A stretch of 6,095 nucleotides of DNA from Actinomycetota bacterium (GTDB taxonomy: Bacteria; Cyanobacteriota; Vampirovibrionia; Obscuribacterales; Obscuribacteraceae): the NCBI GenBank assembly GCA_903970355.1, contig CAJCIF010000301.1:1-6095 (forward strand), given 5' to 3'. Of the stretch, positions 4,686 to 6,095 are shown in pieces. How positions within the stretch are numbered: position 1 is the stretch's first letter; the number at the start of each line of letters is the position of its first letter. The notes below the pieces were generated by a model. It saw only the letters and a program-made list of their open reading frames with translations. It searched no databases and had not been told where the DNA came from. The translations under genes and the position numbers were made by a program.

Positions 4686-5846
4686 TCAGTGTTTCCGGGC
4701 AATCCGAACTGCTTGTGTCCAGGATCGACTGACATCTTTATTCGTCTTTCTAATGAGCTGAATCCCATCCTGAGCGACTTCATGGTTGAGGGTCTGGAAG
4801 ATGAGAGTGTATGGAATGTAATGACCAATGCCATGGTCGAGAGCGCTGAAATCGACAGTTTCTATGCCGGGAATGAGAGGCACTTCATGGGAATGGCGCA
4901 CCGGTCTTCCCAGTCGGCTCGAGCCGTGCAGTGCCTGTGAAATGGCTAACCGCATGTCTTTGCTTGAAACGAAAATCTTCGTGTCTTTGCTGGCATTTGC
5001 TATGCGGCTGTAATACTTAGCAAATGTGTCCTTATCAATGTCCGGACAGGAGAAAAAGATGTGCTGCAATCTTTCCGGATTGGAAGCTTGGGTGGCAAGC
5101 GTGTTGGAATAAGGGTTTAGTGCCCAGACAATAATGCGACAACCCATACTGTGCGATATGAGAGTGAGGTTTTCGGTGCCGAATTTCTGGCTTACTAAAT
5201 TCAAGATATGCTCAAAATCAAGAGCGCTCCATTCTGCATTGCACTCATCGGCTGAGTAAGCAAGAATGTGATTTTGAGAAGGCCAGGAGTAGACGATTAC
5301 AGGCAAGGTTGTGCCGTAGGAAAGCTTGCTTCCTATCTTCATCGCCTTTTCAAAGGAGCAATTATAGCCATGCACAAAGACAATGACGCGTTTGTCTGAG
5401 CGTTTATCCTGGACGCTTTTAACAGCGCTTATGAAGTCATCTGTGTTATCGAAACGCTCCGGTGCTGCCACTCTTATTTGATGACTGCCATCTTTGACTT
5501 TATAGCCGAGGTCGCCGGTTAAACCAGGATCTGGCACTTCTTTAAAGGATGTAGGTAAGGTGACGGTGCACCTGCCAAAATCGAGAGAATCAGATCGGTC
5601 CGTTGAATATCCCGGCTCTTTTTCCGCCTTCCGGCTTGTTATATAGAAAACCGGCACAGAAACTGAGTCTTGATGCCGATCTTCCAGCTTCACCGTGCCA
5701 TTCAAAGAGTGTACGTTCGCAACCGAATCTGGTGTATTTGATGAAGCGGTCACAAGAGTGGCAAGGCTTATAAAAATCAGCTTCCATAGCCACTTTTCGA
5801 GCTTTATTCGCTTAACTGAACCAGGTGCTACGGTAACTATTGCCAC
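4686..5846 (-). CDS. DUF900-type alpha/beta hydrolase with N-terminal membrane segment
   Basis: This 386-residue protein shows the alpha/beta hydrolase layout. The oxyanion strand and loop are VIVFVHGYN (154-162). The nucleophile elbow is LISHSMG (229-235) with S233 as the likely nucleophile; D269 or D271 in SCPDIDKDTF is the likely acid, and H342 (or H338) in DHGIGHYIPY the likely base. The FYITSR (67-72) and DFGRCTVTLP (89-98) blocks upstream of the core match the DUF900 family, whose substrates are not established; an esterase or lipase-like activity is only a family-level guess. Residues about 19-34 are hydrophobic after a basic KRIKLEK stretch, suggesting a signal anchor or uncleaved signal peptide. 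The start is GTG 5846: an in-frame TAG lies 30 bases upstream and no ATG occurs near the N terminus. Its Shine-Dalgarno (AAGAACG) is weak. It lies 151 bases downstream of the DUF190 gene on the same strand. Confidence 0.88.
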   Translation of the reverse strand: MAIVTVAPGSVKRIKLEKWLWKLIFISLATLVTASSNTPDSVANVHSLNGTVKLEDRHQDSVSVPVFYITSRKAEKEPGYSTDRSDSLDFGRCTVTLPTSFKEVPDPGLTGDLGYKVKDGSHQIRVAAPERFDNTDDFISAVKSVQDKRSDKRVIVFVHGYNCSFEKAMKIGSKLSYGTTLPVIVYSWPSQNHILAYSADECNAEWSALDFEHILNLVSQKFGTENLTLISHSMGCRIIVWALNPYSNTLATQASNPERLQHIFFSCPDIDKDTFAKYYSRIANASKDTKIFVSSKDMRLAISQALHGSSRLGRPVRHSHEVPLIPGIETVDFSALDHGIGHYIPYTLIFQTLNHEVAQDGIQLIRKTNKDVSRSWTQAVRIARKH

Positions 5847-5910
5847 GGTCGTTCTTACTAACGGGATAAGCCTCTAATCAGTATTCTACGCGCTTTCTCG
5901 TGGATATCAA

Positions 5911-5923
5911 GACCGACACGGTC
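5911..5923. repeat. Small hairpin upstream of the hydrolase gene
   Basis: GACCG (5911-5915) and CGGTC (5919-5923) pair around a 3-base loop in the 151-base gap between the DUF190 stop and the hydrolase start. There is no T-run on either strand. The same gap also holds ATCTCT/AGAGAT arms with a 14-base loop and GAAAGCG twice (5973-5979, 5985-5991). None is strong enough to name as a terminator or promoter. Confidence 0.25.
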
Positions 5924-5997
5924 GTAACCGCCCCAATTGATCTCTTCGTTTCAAAATTGAGAGATTTCGTAAGAAAGCGTTATTGAAAGCGATTTCG

Positions 5998-6095
5998 CTA
6001 TTTCTTGCCGTTCATGCGGATTGCTTGTACCTCATCTACAACAATCAATCCTTCTGCGATCATTTCCTGAATAATGGGCAAGACGTGATCTATTT
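5998..6095 (-). CDS. C-terminal end of a DUF190 (PII-like) family protein, partial at right edge
   Basis: The minus strand is open from the window edge to a TAG at 5998-6000, giving 31 residues. VLPIIQEMIAEGLIVVDEVQAIR matches the C-terminal block of DUF190 proteins (a leucine-proline turn, helix, then EGLI-V-DEV strand), which have a PII-like ferredoxin fold of about 100 residues. DUF190 proteins are thought to be small cytoplasmic ligand-binding regulators and are frequently encoded next to the fluoride channel CrcB/FluC. That neighbour, if present, would lie outside this window. The fragment is short, so the assignment rests on one block. Confidence 0.6.
   Translation of the reverse strand, partial: IDHVLPIIQEMIAEGLIVVDEVQAIRMNGKK

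Overview
The window is mid-GC bacterial DNA carrying ordinary single-copy chromosomal genes. I see no phage, transposon, CRISPR, tRNA or rRNA signal. Two proteins have clear signal peptides, and a membrane-anchored M48 protease and a FAS1 domain protein are present, which suggests a bacterium with an elaborate envelope, probably Gram-negative. The gene set alone does not fix the phylum. A cyanobacterial relative, an acidobacterium or a proteobacterium would all fit, and I do not claim one.

Layout from left to right. (1) Positions 1-415, minus strand: N-terminal part of a response regulator receiver domain, cut by the left edge. (2) Positions 694-1752, minus strand: membrane delta-9-type fatty acid desaturase with all three histidine boxes. 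Its upstream region (1753-1935) holds a perfect 16-bp palindrome, a large nested inverted repeat and paired 8-mers, the best candidate regulatory DNA in the window. (3) Positions 1936-2436, minus strand: secreted single-domain fasciclin (FAS1) protein. (4) Positions 2724-3575, plus strand: membrane-anchored M48 zinc metalloprotease, divergent from the FAS1 gene across a 287-bp gap. (5) Positions 3655-4143, plus strand: small leucine-rich-repeat-variant (LRV) protein, probably co-transcribed with the protease. (6) Positions 4164-4199: a perfect 16-bp stem between convergent genes, probably a bidirectional terminator. (7) Positions 4210-4428, minus strand: small secreted Gly/Tyr/His-rich protein. 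(8) Positions 4686-5846, minus strand: DUF900-type alpha/beta hydrolase with an N-terminal membrane segment. (9) Positions 5998-6095, minus strand: C-terminal end of a DUF190 (PII-like) protein, cut by the right edge.

How the genes relate: most predicted products act at or beyond the membrane (lipid desaturation, surface adhesion-type FAS1 fold, protease quality control, anchored hydrolase, small secreted peptide). A loose envelope theme is therefore reasonable, but apart from the protease/LRV pair nothing shows that they form one system. No gap between genes exceeds 300 bases. The 278-bp (416-693), 287-bp (2437-2723) and 257-bp (4429-4685) gaps contain only the short inverted repeats and weak signals listed below. 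I did not find a convincing new multi-gene system. The items most worth checking are the desaturase upstream region and the small His-rich secreted protein.
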